A stretch of 64,000 bases of DNA from Oegoconia quadripuncta (taxonomy: Eukaryota; Arthropoda; Insecta; Lepidoptera; Autostichidae), in contig OX438741.1 of assembly GCA_949316235.1 (NCBI GenBank), positions 27,595,324 to 27,659,323 of the forward strand. Reading direction: 5' to 3'. Below are positions 21,500 to 34,591 of the stretch, piece by piece (position 1 is the stretch's first letter; every line of letters begins with the position of its first letter). The position numbers were made by a program, and so were the translations under genes. The notes below the pieces were generated by a model. That model ran no database searches, was not told the origin of the DNA, and saw only the letters and a program-made list of their open reading frames with translations.

Positions 21500-22302
21500 G
21501 TTGGTTTACATTTACCGCTTTGATTGGATATTCAGTGGATGTAGACAGAGTGTTCGTAATCCAAAAGAAATGCATACGTGCCATAAGCAACGCCTGGTTC
21601 TTGGATAGTTGCAAACCTTTATTTCAGAAACTAAACCTTTACCTTTACCCCTTCCTTGTCTGTATTTAATGGAAATTTGCTTATTTGTACGTTCCAATCC
21701 ACAATTTTTTAAAACGAGAAATGAAGTTATAAAGAGGAATACCAGAGCTAGAATAACGAATTTGTTGCATCAACCTCGTTTTCGAAAGGAGATATATAGA
21801 CGAAATGCTTTTAATATGTGCATTACTATCTATAACCGCTTACCAGATGAATTGAAATCAGTACAAACAAAATATTTTAAGAAAAACTTGAATGTGTGGC
21901 TTTGTCGATGTTTTTATAGCGTTAAGGAGTTTATGGACTGGAGATGAATAGGGTTGTTAACATGCTAATATTGGACAGAATCTAATGCTTTGTTTTCTTT
22001 TTTTTTCAAGAATTAAATAATTGACATACATGATTAATAAAAATATTTAATATAATTGAATCTAATACTACATAGATATATTTTAATGAATTTAATAAAT
22101 GATGATGTGCATGTTATAAATATTTAATTAAATTGACATTTGATAATCTAGTCCTATATTGAATTCAATTTCAAATGTATAATTCTAAACATTTGCATGC
22201 TGTTTCCGGTTGAATACAATTGTACACAACTTGTTACTGAAATACTAATATCTGTGACTTACTGTATTCATGGCAAATAAATGATTCTGATTCTGATTCT
22301 GA
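21500..22302 (+). pseudogene. 5'-truncated LINE: ORF2 C-terminus, 3' UTR and tail
   Basis: Translation from about 21510 gives DVDRVFVIQKKCIRAISNAW and then FLDSCKPLFQKLNL. After a frameshift near 21625-21640 it continues LPCLYLMEICLFVRSNPQFF and later IYNRLPDELK to a TGA at 21945-21947. This is the C-terminal part after the reverse transcriptase domain in jockey/CR1-type non-LTR retrotransposons. A 3' UTR follows with 'gcaaataaatgattctgatt' and a (GATTCT)n tail ending near 22302. The RT and endonuclease domains are absent, so the copy is dead on arrival. Confidence 0.8.
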
Positions 22303-23109
22303 AAGCAGCTTTTACAATATTCTTGATATTTTTCTTGTTCATTTTCTTGTAATTTAAATTTCTACGAAAAATATATTATTCAGCTCATTTCGAATTCTGC
22401 TGAGAGAGAGAAGGGTCGCCGAGGATTAGTAAAAGGGCGCTGCACATTATGAATACGTAATTAATTAATTATTACGTCACTTCACCTCGAGATAAAGTTA
22501 ACCCTTTATTTTAATAATAAAGTAATAACTATGTATCTATTGGTAATAATGATTGATTTCTTTTTAATTACATAATAATTAAATTATATGATTTATAAGT
22601 GTCAGTACAATGAGGGTGACATTTTCTATTAAGAAAAAACGCTCCATTAAATTCAATCAGAAAAAATAAAATCGTAATATATTTTATCTTAATATTTTTA
22701 ATTTTTAATGTGAAAGTTAGAAAAACTATGTATACTCAGATGGATGCGGAATCAATGGGATGGCTTTGGAAATCGAAATCATTTTTGATGACAGCTGTCA
22801 AAATTTGAAACGGCCGTAAAACGAAAATCGATGAGATCTTTATTTCTGATGCAGCTGTCTTTAAAACGTCATTTCTCGAAAAGGACCTAAAAGTAACCTA
22901 AAAGTCTTTACTCAAATGTAAGGTATTGGTTAGGTATAACTATTGAAAAATTCAATGTTAATAGAGATTTTAGTGATTGTGCTAATAATTTTTTAATTAG
23001 CCATTGGTAACAGAAATTTTGTTTTGTTTTATTGATCATAATATTTTAGTCTTATTGCAATAATTGTGATAACAATTCTTATAACCATGGTGTATGTCAC
23101 TGAATCGAC
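22303..23109. other. AT-rich DNA, nothing recognised
   Basis: No coding frame, RNA gene or repeat family was identified. A near-palindromic 'acgtaattaattaattattacg' stretch lies at about 22456-22477. Confidence 0.5.
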
Positions 23110-23335
23110 GACCGATTGATGTAGTGCACATAGTGAACCTGTCAGCGAAACAAACGGTACCGGGTTAGAATCCCACGACGGGTAAATGTTTGTGTGATGA
23201 ATACGAACATTTATTCCCTAGTCATGGATGTTTATATAAATATTTTTGTATATTTATCCGTTATCTAGTAACCATACCACAAGCTTTGCTTAGTTTGGGA
23301 TTAAATGATTGATGTGTCTGAAATATTTATTAAAT
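23110..23335 (+). repeat. tRNA-derived SINE, family B
   Basis: The degenerate head 'gattgatgtagtgcacatag' precedes a box-B-like 'gggttagaatcccacgacgg'. The body follows with 'tgtttgtgtgatgaatacga', 'tccgttatctagtaaccat' and a tail ending in ATTTATTAAATAAA. A short family C tail follows at about 23345-23392. Confidence 0.7.
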
Positions 23336-23974
23336 AAAAAAAAATCAGGTGTGATTGAGATCAAGTACCAACCCGTTGTGCATAAAAAAATGTAAAATTA
23401 CGAGTTTAATATTATTAACACATGTTAATATAGACTAATTTATTGTATACAGAATGACGTTTTCATATTGCCATTTTATAAGGTCAATTTTAATAATAAT
23501 AATAATTTTAATTGGACATAGATAATTCACTGTATCTACAATTGACATTTTAACTAATTGAAATAAAGTGTTGACTGATTTGCGGGTATTTTAGATGTAT
23601 ATTACATTTTTCATTATCTTCCTACTTATTTGTGACCAGTTGACACTAAAATTTAAATTATTTACCGGGTCCACGTTATTGGTTTTTCTATATCTAATTT
23701 TACTGTGATACTTGATAATTTGGATTTAATAAAAAGAATTTTATTTATTAAGTTTTCTCCCTTACTTCATTTTATCATGATCTGTAATAGATAATAACTA
23801 AGCTTATCGATACTTATTATTTAGGTAACGTCAAGACTATTCCATGATAAATAATTTTCGAGATATGGCCGTTTTAAATTTTGACAGCGCATATTCGAAA
23901 GCATAAGATCTCGTGGAGACTTTTAATTTTGGTAAACATACATCTACTCCGCCTTTAAACAGCATCTATCTTTC

Positions 23975-24266
23975 AACCGCCTCCGTGGCTCAATGTAAAC
24001 AACATTGGGTTTACAATGCGGAGGTCGCGGGTTCGATCTCCAGCGGGGTACATGTTTAAGTACTCGGTTTGGTTGGTGGTAGGGCATTTTAAATGTCCGC
24101 CTGGCTAGCTACCACCATCTTATCTAAATCTGCCGCCACGCAGCAATGTTAATAGCATTGTGTTGGGGTTTCCGGGTCAGTACGCTACTACCTTCGACCT
24201 CATTTTCACTTAACATCAGGTGTGATTGAGGTCAAGTACCAACTCGTTATGCATACAAAAAAAAAA
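23975..24266 (+). repeat. tRNA-derived SINE, family C, near full length
   Basis: Head 'cctccgtggctcaatgtaaa', box-B-like 'gcgggttcgatctccagcgg', then 'ggtttggttggtggtagggc', 'ctaaatctgccgcca' and the tail 'catcaggtgtgattgaggtc' with a poly-A end. Other copies are at 4830-5037, 14420-14600, 37253-37437 and 45114-45430. Confidence 0.75.
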
Positions 24267-26554
24267 CTCCAAGGGCAGTAGTTTTCGAACTGCCGTTTTA
24301 ATAATTGACTGCTGCCATTCGATATCGAGATCTCAACGAAACCATCGTTTTGGTAAAGACAGAATCAGTCTTGGATCAGCAGTCTTCAAAATATTGTGAC
24401 CGTTTTAATTTTTGTTAATTATGCGCAGTCGTGCCCTTATGTATTCTTACCTTATAATATAAAGAAAATAAAACTAGAATTTATTTAGATATTCAATGGG
24501 ATTAAAAACAATAAAAGGATAGCTAAGTGAATTATTTTCCTGATTTTTATTTCTTTTGTTTTACATTCATCATCAAAACCATTTCCAGCTTTTACTGTAT
24601 GTCTTGGTGTTAATAATTTTCTGTCACTATTTTATTTTACTGTAATCTGTGATAGATAATAATTTATTGTAGTAAGGTTGTTTATCAATGACTGTCCTTT
24701 GTCATGCAAAAAATGTGAGTGTGTCCTGTTCATCACATCATAATATATCAAGCACAAGACATCCACTGCTGAACATTGGCCTTAGACTTCGAGAGCTTTC
24801 GACGACCTTGTAGACGTCCCACGGAGTGTGTCCAGTTGATTAAAACAAGAAAATGATTTATTTCAGTTTGACTAACCAGCGCATCTTTGTTATCGAGTTG
24901 ACGAAAAAAACATATCAATTATTTCGAGTTTCACTAACTAGACACACGTGTATTCAAATCCGTGACAAACTTCATGACTAATCAATAAAACATAAGTATA
25001 CTTGTCTGATATATTTTAGTTTATAAAGGATGGTGTTCGGATCAACATTTGGTCCTTGTGTGTAAAGCATGATACCAGCTGTCACTGTATTTCGAAGTCC
25101 ATTCGGGAAGATCCGCAGAGGGTTTTACTTTATATTCGTTCATCTGTATTCCGACCGCAGCCCCAAGGAGCTGGCCGTCGCTGTCAAGAATTTCTTATTT
25201 GAATCTGAATGTCTGTTTTCAGTTTGTTCTGTTTTATATTTAAACGAAAAAATTTGAACAAAAGTAATGGTTGTATTTACTTGACAAAAAGGAGGAAGCC
25301 CAAAAGATATGGGCGTACTGGACTTAGTGTGGAGTTTAATGTCATGCCATATGCCATGACTCTCGTATGGTGCTTCAGCCATCATATACGCTTAAATTGA
25401 CTGAAATTTGACCGCTGGCTGGGCATAATGACTTTAATTATAAACTTATTTTCTCTAATTATGTACCTATAGTGTGTGCATTTACTAAGCTTTATTGAAA
25501 TTAGTTGAAATAGTTGAAATAAGTCCGCCAAATTGTACAGTTCTCTTATTTGTTTCTCCTTACTTGTTATTATTGAGCAATAAAGAATATTTTGTTTGTT
25601 ATGTTGCTGTTGGTATATGTTCCGAAAGTGTTATAAGCATGACAAGATTAGTTTAAATATTTGAACCACTAAAAATTGCCAAAATATCTCACGTCAACAG
25701 GGTTTCATTATTACATTTCAGGAGCGAATCATCAGATCTTTACCAAATTTGTATGGGACCATACGTTCAAATCCATAATGATAAAAATGGTAATAATTAG
25801 GTATTAGCTATTTGGAAAGTTAGTTACTTTTTAGGTAGCTATAAAGCGTTTGAAATTTAGTAGTTTAGCCTAATTAATAATTACTGCACTGAGGCAAAAA
25901 GTTATTGTAAAGTTATAATGACTAGTTTTTCTTCTTCAATTTAAGAGCTACTAGTTACTTATAATACATTTTAGCTTGCTTTGTCATAGCTTAAAAACCA
26001 CGAAATGTGTGTGATTTTATGTATTATCATGGATTGGTACTGGTCGACTTTGTGTTATGAAAACCGCTGAGGGTACGATTAGAATCTCTTGCGGATTATA
26101 AGGGTCGCTACCTACTTACCTAGTGGAAGCAATATGAGCGCGAGCAGATGAAAACCATTAGATAAATGTACATTTCTGAATTTCTCGATTCTAGGTATAT
26201 AACATAATTATTTTTTCTTGGAACTTCTTTGGTAGGTTTTTTTTTTTTATTGGGTGGTAGGTGCATGAGTATGTGAAGAAGTAATATTAGATATAAATAG
26301 AAAATTTGAATGTTTGTTACTCAATTATACTGTAACGTCTAAACCGATTTATTACAGTGAAGGATTATGTTCTAGTTTAGGAGTTCCTTACTTAAAATCT
26401 AATTAGTATTAGGAATATTATATGATGAAATTTCAAATAAATCTCGCTTTGTAAATGATCCAAGCGGGCGGAATACTTCTAACGCAAGGCTATAACCGAC
26501 TTCGAAAAGGACGAGGTTCCATGTTCGTCCGTATATACTTTTTATGTATCATGT

Positions 26555-26650
26555 TGTCATCATCATTATATCAACCACAGGACGTCCACTGTAGAACATA
26601 TGCCTTCCCCATAGAATTCCACAGTGACACTGCCCTTCCGAGTTGGATTC
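26555..26650 (-). pseudogene. RTE-like LINE 3' end fragment
   Basis: The plus strand reads 'tatcaaccacaggacgtcca' and 'tgccttccccatagaattcc', the reverse complement of the C-terminal coding end (…GEAYVQQWTS..) of RTE-like ORF2. It is a better match to the copy at 29800-29985 than to the others. Confidence 0.6.
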
Positions 26651-27356
26651 GTCGATTGGCCTCTTTCTCCAAGTTGGGCCTGTCTAGTCGGATTTTTTGT
26701 CCAAAATAGACATACTTACTCGCTTACACCTTCGATAACCCTTTTGTGTAAAAAAAGTATAAAGCAGTTCCAAGTAAACCTCAAGGTTTACTACCTCGAT
26801 CCGTAATCGAATAAAGGGCCTATTGTTTCGCAGGAAGACATCCCTCTGCACACAATTGCGGACAAGCTGCCGACAGATTGATGGATCGCTTCGGACGGCG
26901 GAGAGCCCAGCTGACTCATTCAGAGGTCATTACCACCCGTCGCGTACTATGTGCTATTTGCTCTACACACGAACCGACAAATTACCTGACAGAGCTGACC
27001 GAGTTAGTCATAAAATAATCGACCTGGGAATCTCCTTCGATGTTTTGTGAAAAGTGTATGAACAACTTATATGAAAATTTGAATGAACAAATGCCTCTGA
27101 AAGGACAGTTTTTTCATAGCTATTTCCTTTCAAATCTAAGCAAATCTGACACTAGTATACTGATTCCGGACTACAACTTTGTAGTAACTATAAGGGAGCA
27201 TTTAAAGAAATGCCTTTGCCTATTTGCAAAGGGGAGAAGTGAGAAACCTCTTTCCTTTCTTGCACGCTCTATTTCTTTCTTGAATTAGTCTGGGGTCCAA
27301 GGTAATAATGTCACATAGGGCACCATCTAACCTCAGTAGGCGCCGTGTCGAGTACT

Positions 27357-27427
27357 ATTGAGTTGATTTGAGTTATGAGTTGATTTGAGTTATGAGTTGA
27401 TTTGAGTTATGAGTTGAGTTGAGTTAT
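27357..27427. repeat. Minisatellite, 17-bp unit, about four copies
   Basis: The unit GAGTTGATTTGAGTTAT repeats three times almost perfectly. A fourth, shortened unit (gagttgagttgagttat) follows. Confidence 0.85.
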
Positions 27428-28202
27428 GTAGCTGCAAAATGAGTACCTCATTAAGAGTGCTTCTTTCTACCTAAATATGGTTTCAAGCGAATATTAGTTA
27501 GGTATCTATGTAAAAACTATCCAAGGTAAAGGCTAAAACTTCTTGTATACTCCCCCCTCCCCTCAGGTTCCTATCCTTACCCTCATACTCCACTAACTCA
27601 GCTCATATAAACATTATATGTAACTCGTTAGCACTTGTGATCCTAATTTTCATTAATCACTGTATAAGTAGTTGTCTGGTTTTATCCTCATTAATTTGTT
27701 TCAGTAGTAGTGTCTTAGTATTGGAATCAGTTTGCTACCGGATCACACATTACAGACAGTATTGAAATTTTATTATCTGGCATGCAAGATTAAAAATATT
27801 GATAGATAAATATCTATTTAAATGCTGTTAAGATTTCGTGTGAATAAATAAATAAATAATGCACCAACCTTATAATTTTCCTTCAGTCTACAACTTATTC
27901 TCACTGTTCTTGATTTAGTTCAGTATTTTCTTACGGTACTACGTTTAAAGATAAGGAGGACAGCAATTTGTAGCTTTTATCGCAAAGTCTATTTATATTT
28001 AAATTACACATAGTGTTAATTTCCTTAAATTTGTAAGTTTCGCAGCCGGGTTTCAGTTATAAGGACATTCTAATTTCGCACGCTTTTAGGTTGACTTGTA
28101 CGGACGCGTTTCAAAGTGCAATTCTATCCAGCTCAAATGATTTAGATTTTTTCCAACACCTTTGAAATTCTAAAGGAACGTATAAGTGTGTAGAAGCTCT
28201 TG

Positions 28203-28290
28203 TGTCTTGCAACGATGGAGTGACCGATGTCACTCCATCGTTGCAAGACAAGTTTTGTCACTATGTGACGATTCACATAGTGACAAAACT
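28203..28290. repeat. Two directly abutting perfect hairpins, both with a CGAT loop
   Basis: Hairpin 1: arms 28203-28224 and 28229-28250, 22 bp each, no mismatch, with loop CGAT at 28225-28228. Hairpin 2: arms 28251-28268 and 28273-28290, 18 bp each, no mismatch, with loop CGAT at 28269-28272. There is no gap between them, so all 88 bases are explained by the two folds. Arm 1 starts TGTCTTGCAACGATGGAGTG and arm 2 is AGTTTTGTCACTATGTGA. No transposon ends or coding frame surround them. The perfect arms and short stems are unlike typical animal microRNA precursors. Confidence 0.9.
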
Positions 28291-29619
28291 CCTTAAAATT
28301 TAGAAAAAAAAGTATATTTCATTATTGTGTAGTAAAACGTACTACGTAAGATTAGTATTTGAATATCGTTATGAACACAAAAGTGTTCGAAACATTAAAA
28401 ATCATTTGAGTTGGGACTAGGATGTCACTTTAGAATGCGACTGTACGGTTATATTGTATCTACAGATATAACTAACTGATTGCAAGGTTTTATCGTAGGG
28501 CTGGGCACCCACATACACCACTCAAATCATAATACACACATCGTTAGCAGTAGCTAGATTCATTGCACATTTTATTGTTGTGATGGTCACTAATGGATAC
28601 CAAGGTTTAGTATCACCCAGTTGGCAATCAGCAACTACTAACACAAATTAGACCCATTTTAGCGTCAATTACTTCCTCGTTTGTTTCTTGGCCTCATATT
28701 ACTATCTCTTATAGTTATTAATTTACATACATTGTAATTTTATTTATAACAGACTGTATTTGTAAGTAGGCTTTTAGGAAAATAAACATTTATTATTATA
28801 TATACATACATATATAATGTCACGCCTGTTTCCCGTAGGGGTAGGCCAGAGATCACAGACTTCCACTTGCTACGACCCTGACACACCTCTTCTGCTTCCT
28901 TCACTCTCATAAGGTTGTTCATACATGCTCGTCGGTTTAGGGTACTCTTGACTTGGCCTTTCTTTATTATTATATTATTTATATTTGAATTATATTATTT
29001 ATAAGTATTGGAAATGAACGGTTGATAGAGGATATTGGAAGAAAAAGACGTACTGCGCTGATCCCAAATAAATTGGGACCAGGGTAAGAACATGATGATG
29101 AAGTATTGGAAACAAATCCAGATGACGATTTCCGTCCATTTCTAAGCGCTTCGATTTAAAATCTATGCTATTCTGATAACAATAGAATTTACTGTACTAT
29201 CGAGCTGTTCTCATGATGGAGAAGGGAGAATGTACAACATACAAACATCGGTTTAAAATTGAATTCATGTATAAAATATAAATGTCTGAGTCTATGATGT
29301 TATTTTCTGACAGCGTTACCGACTTTATAACACATAGGTAGAGATTCATTCCAAACTCTCCGAAATAATTGCCTAAATAGAAAAGCCTTCATAACAGGGT
29401 TTTAGCAAGTTACTTCGCTGTCTTAACTACAAAACTTTCTTTTACTATACGGGTTTGTTTGCAGAAATAACATTATTTTTGTACAGTTACAAACAAAATT
29501 GTTTTAATAGGCATTAATTTGAATATGCACAGTTTAAATAGTGTAGTATTAGCTGACAATTTTGTTTATTATTAGTAGAGTTGAGAATCATTTTTAATAA
29601 CAGTTTCATATTTAATTAC
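28291..29619. other. Intergenic DNA with one probable repeat end
   Basis: About 28800-28960 contains 'gcctgtttcccgtaggggta', a sequence I take to be a recurrent lepidopteran repeat end; no second copy was noted in this window. Elsewhere the stretch is AT-rich and has no recognised feature. Confidence 0.45.
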
Positions 29620-29735
29620 AAAAAAAATATATTTATGTATTATACCAACCATCTGGTATCCACAACACAAGCATATAGTTGCTTATTCTGGAACCAGATG
29701 GTGCTGTGTGTATGTCTAAGGATATTTATTTATTA
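29620..29735 (+). repeat. SINE family A, 3' part
   Basis: Contains 'tataccaaccatctggtatc', 'caagcatatagttgcttatt' and 'ggtgctgtgtgtatgtctaa', ending in TTTATTTATT. The head is absent. Confidence 0.7.
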
Positions 29736-29799
29736 TTTAAATAATTTTTTTCACAGTAGTAATTATAGATAACAGCATCTGTAATTCTCGATTATTACA

Positions 29800-29985
29800 T
29801 TCATCATCATAAACATATCAGCCACAGGACGTCCACTGCTGAACATAGGCCTTCCCCATAGAATTGCAGAGTGACCGTTTGGAAGCGGCCTGCTTCCAGC
29901 GATTTCCCGCGACCTTTATCAGGTCGTCTGTCCACCTTGTGGACGTGGACGTCCGCTTGCCGGTGCGTGGTCTCCACTCGAGAAT
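29800..29985 (-). pseudogene. RTE-like LINE ORF2 C-terminus
   Basis: Minus-strand translation gives EWRPRTGKRTSTSTRWTDDL, then IKVAGNRWKQAASKRSLCNS, MGKAYVQQWTS. This is the conserved tail of lepidopteran RTE/BovB-like ORF2 proteins and is the best preserved of the fragments here. Only about 60 residues remain. Confidence 0.75.
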
Positions 29986-32357
29986 TATTACATTACTATT
30001 ACATTATTTAGTAGTAACACATTAACCGTCAATAACGACACTTCGACAAAATTAATTATGAATATCCTTAACTCGTCCCATACTCAGTACACGACAAAAG
30101 TAATAAAAGCTGCAATAAACAATTTATAAGTATCGAATATTTTTGTGTGTTCTCATATATCTGATCACATTGCTCATTGCACCTTGGCTTTACGGTTCAG
30201 CCGTGTGTAGTGTGGCGAGCAGTTTAAGCCCGCAGCTCCACCGCAAGTGCTTCGTTCCCGCCAAAAACCCTTCGCTAGCGATTTTCTTAGTGGTAACGAG
30301 TTGGCTGAGCGTTTGGAAAACTAATACTAGTTCTCTTGAACTAACAATAGTATTGGTAGCGGTGCAGCCAAGTATCAACGTTGCCTATATCTCTGAGGCA
30401 TAAAGTTTTTTATAGACAATAGGTTAATCATTGACACCATTTCAACCTGACTCCAGTCCATCGCTCAATAAGGTACTTATACATTTTTTTCAGATTTCTT
30501 CATGTATTTTTAGAAGGATTGGACATAATTGAGCGTCATTTCATGTATTAGAAAGTGACAATGCGCGATGCAGCTGAAGATGAAGTACGCGTTACCGTAA
30601 ATGCCTGCCACCATAGAAATTTCAAGCAGGTTTTGAACAAATACGTATTGTTGAAGAAGGAACGAACAATATATTCCAAGTCCTTACCTATGAAATTGGC
30701 GTTTTGTATGAAGAATTTCATTAAGACTGTTTTCTCCATACAAACATTTTTGAAATTGTTTTGGGAACGGCAAATCCTAGTTTAGCTAAACTTTGTGTAT
30801 ATTATCGGATAACATTAAGTTTTAAATATAGGCAGTGTTAATTTTTAAAAGTAACCGCTTTATAAAAGTTTCTGCGAATCTAAGAAATAATATGGGAAGC
30901 TCGTGAAAAGAGCTGTGTTCAAGTAAGTATTTTTTATTATGTGATTTAGTTCAGATATTAAAAAAATATTTCATGTGAAACCTTGAAAATATATTCTATT
31001 TTTCCAAATAAAAATCAAATTTGGAAATACCTATAGAATCGTAGGAGTTGGTACATTATGATTAACGAAGAAAAAAATCTCCAATTTCATAGGTAAAGAC
31101 CTATATAATATTAATTTCAACAGTATTTGAAGATTTCCTGGACCGGGCAGAATACTAATAAAAATTGCCATATCGCTGTGACAGGTGAAATGGAGCTAAA
31201 GCCTTAGCTAGTGTTCCGGTCCTCACTTAACCACTTATTGGTTTCAGCCGGATAAATCCCAAATTAATAGAAATTATTTGCCTGGAAAGGATGCTGAATC
31301 ATTGATTACCCATTAGCGTGGAGTTCAATGCGTCTTTTATTAGAAGTGGACATTTTTTTCCTTCTCTGAGTTTTTTACGGATATACCTATCACGCTTTAG
31401 CAGGATATAAATAGCTTATTATGTTAATCTGGGGTCTGACTGACGTACATGAGTGAGCTAACGGGCGGCGAGATTCGACATGCCGGATCGCGAGAGAGAA
31501 ATATTTATTTTCCTCGTTACAGCGGTGAAAATCATACAAAGTTGGGAAAACCTGCCGATCGACTTGTTCGGTAATGTACTTAGACAGGAAACGATTTTTC
31601 AACAGTATATGTTATTTGTATGCTGTCTGTTTGATGGATGTGTCTGTTGGTTTGACTACACAGTTCGCTACGTCGCGTCGTCGGGAACTAATTGAAACGG
31701 ACCCGACGGACCAAAAAAACTGCGATGGCAAAACAAAGAGGAAAATAGGGGTTTTGCTGTGACCCAAGGCCTGGCGGGCGAAATGAATGGAGTGAATTAG
31801 CTGTTTTGTTTCCCAAAACTTTTGGAATTAGATGGTATTCGCAAAATTTATTCTGTCTACGACGCTGAATCGCAAAATCTCTGAATTGAATAATTTAAAT
31901 CGGAATACAGAATAAAAGGAGCTGAAGTGGCCAAGCTCCTCTTGCTTTTTGTTGTTGTGTTGAGTCACGATCTCATTAAAGAATACAGAAATGCCATCAA
32001 TGCTAAACAATGGAATTATGTTAAATATCCAAGTCATTTTCTAAATGGTAATTATCCTAAGTATCTGATTTGATATGTCTAGTTTGCTTGTTTGAAAACG
32101 TTTTATTGTGCAAAAGAAAATAAATACAGAACAAATTTAAATGCATAAAGGCGGACTTATACCACAACGGGATTCATTCCAGTCAAGGTTAGTTAAAGAA
32201 TAGTAGATTGGGCTTCATACTTAACTAGCTTATCTAAATATAGTAGATAGGTAAATAACACGCAATTATATTTGTACATATAATATATTATATTCCATAA
32301 TGTAGTTGTAGCAATACAAGAATAGATGTAATAAAGTCTTAGCACTGTGTATATAAA
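29986..32357. other. No gene identified
   Basis: Two open stretches (30143-30403 and 30555-30785, plus strand) have mixed composition but no recognised domain or clear splice context. The second contains 'gatgcagctgaagatgaagt', giving an acidic run, and is the more coding-like. The segment 31440-31760 is GC-richer without recognisable content. Confidence 0.4.
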
Positions 32358-32534
32358 TCTATACTAATATTATATAAATTCGGATGTCTGTTTGTCTTTC
32401 ACGCTTAAACTGCTGAACCAAACATATTGAAGTTCGGTAAAGAGGTAGTCTGGTATATGGAGAAGAACGTTCATCCTTGAAAACGTCTGCGATTAAATAA
32501 TCCCATCCGGACGAAGTCGTGGGCGGAAAGCTAG
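32358..32534 (+). mobile_element. Helitron-like non-autonomous element, copy 3
   Basis: Begins TCTATACTAATATTATATAA and ends 'gtgggcggaaagctag', satisfying the TC…CTRR rule. The middle ('aactgctgaaccaaacatat' and on) is a diverged version of the shared body. Confidence 0.6.
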
Positions 32535-34591
32535 AAAGTACCAGAAACATACAAACGGCCGAATTGAGAAACACCTTCTTTCTGAAGTCGGTAAAGCTGC
32601 ATCAGTATTATTATGATTAGAGTGGTAGTGGGGGCTTTAAACCAATCCAAGTTTAGTTTCCTGGTGTGTAAGAAATTTATAACAATCGTTCTGACAATAA
32701 TTATAAAGCATGCATTTTAATGCTCCGTGTTTAAGTCGGGCGCATTCGTATCGCAAGTCGCACCCCTTTAAACTACGAAATTGCTAATTCCTACGAAAAT
32801 TTTCTTACGCGACCTCCGAATCCGGCTTAAATCAATCGAGTCATTTCGTCTTGTTATTTATTTTATTGGTAGGCTTTTATTTATTTTAACGGTAGTCGGT
32901 TTTACACGTTTTTTTAAAACTTTTATGTCGGAGCGGTTGCAAGTATTAAGTTAAAATCTACGACCTCATTATGGAAGCACAAAATTTCAAAGCGCATTTT
33001 CATACTCACTGAAAAAATTAAAATTCTATGAAAAATCTAATTCATCCAAATCGTCACAACCTTTAATATGGTACTTTCCTGTGGGTGAGTTACAATCTTG
33101 AAATTTGGTAAGGTGAGAGACCATAATATGACAAAAGTAGACATATAAATACAAAAAACATTAATTTTTAATTGTATTAAAATTATCACGGAAAATTTAA
33201 TTTTTTTCATACAACTTCTATTTAATTAAATTTGTCGGTTTACAAAGTTTATTAATAGTGACATTGGGGGGGTACAGACCATACCGTACAGTCGGCCAAC
33301 AGTGGAATACGCACACCATGGTGTCGGCGAATAATGTTTCGGTGAAACGTGCACTCGCTGAACAGTTGAATCGACGAATGGTGCTATAGGCGAAACATGC
33401 CCTCGGCATTATAGTTCTTTCGCCCAGCAGTCATATGATGAAAGGTTTTTCGAGATACAGTTCTGAGTTCCAACCATCAGGGTTGGAGTCCTACTCACAT
33501 TTGACCCGTTTTTACAACTTCCCTTCACGAAACTCAAACAAACCTAAATGTAATCAACGCGTTACATTTAATAAAAGTTACATCCATTAGTCGCTGCCGT
33601 AATGACGCAGACGCGGAACAAACATTTCGACAACACGCGGCTCTCGGGTGCTTAGTCCTGATTCTGAATTCCGTTGATGACGCAATATGTAATAATAATT
33701 ACTCGCCTCATATCCGCAGCCGGTCCTTTTGTATCCGCGGAAATCCGCGCACATCCTCATAGTCGTGTCACGCGCCAAAGGACCGAGTGCTCGTTAGACA
33801 ACGGATTATGTCAGACCAGTGTGGAAAATTTTTATGCTGGTTGTTCGATTTGAAAGCCTTTGAAAATAACATTTGCCATATTTGTTTTCCGTGTTGAGGG
33901 TTTTTACAGCGTTAAAGAATTATTATATTTATTTATTATAATTCAACTGCAAAAATTGACTTCAGTAAAGTTTCACTCTCTATTTTTGGAGTACATTATC
34001 GGGTCTTAACCCCGGTATAAATTTGATGATGCACGATACATGATAATTTTTTTACCGTGAGGAAACAATAGGGCATATTAGGTAAGTGATATAGAAGTTA
34101 TTGGCATAGGTAGTTTTATTTTTTTTTTTCAAAACCATCATCAACGCCGTCGGACGGAAAAAATGCGACCGGCGGGATTCGTAGAGTTCCTATCATGCGA
34201 AATTTATATGGAACTCATATTTTCTCCAAGTTTCTTTTATTTGTTTAATTTAATGATGTAATTATATGGATAGGCTACAAACGCGACCGTCAAATGATTT
34301 TTATTGGATGATGGTTGGATAAAAAAAACTACCCTATGTCAATACCTTCTATTTCATTTATAGCTAAAAATAACCTATTTTTTGTTACGGTAAAAAATTC
34401 ATTCGGTATATTGTGAAGCTTAAATATTGTTAAAGCTAATAAAGGAATATTAAATATACAAGGTTGTTTGTCATCCCCAAATCGAACTCATAATATTAAT
34501 GGTAGACTTTACTAGTTTACGAGTATAACACTCAACCAACTTCTGACATGTAGTTGGGTCTATAAAAAGATCATAGAAAATTCATATAAAA
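32535..34591. other. Intergenic DNA without a recognised gene
   Basis: Apart from the degenerate repeat at 33324-33410, no repeat family or coding exon was recognised. The open frames near 33218-33778 overlap that repeat or lack domain motifs. Confidence 0.45.
33324..33410. repeat. Degenerate tandem repeat, ~16-bp unit 'tcggcgaaacgtgccc'
   Basis: Successive units read tcggcgaataatgtt, tcggtgaaacgtgcac, tcgctgaacagttgaa, tcgacgaatggtgcta and taggcgaaacatgccc. The 'cgaa' core is kept at regular spacing while the other bases drift. Confidence 0.6.

Larger units (their letters stand above)
24267..28200. other. Gene-free stretch with scattered LINE scraps
   Basis: No host exon was identified. 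About 24765-24835 and 26555-26650 hold minus-strand ends of RTE-like LINEs ('gacgtccactg' signature). Short open frames at 25069-25400 and 26823-27288 have no recognisable domain, biased codon pattern or flanking splice signals that would support a gene. A 17-bp minisatellite lies at 27357-27427. Confidence 0.5.

Noticed and set aside
30143..30785. Two plus-strand open frames
   Set aside because: Slightly more coding-like than neighbours, but no family resemblance and no intron-exon structure; left unannotated.
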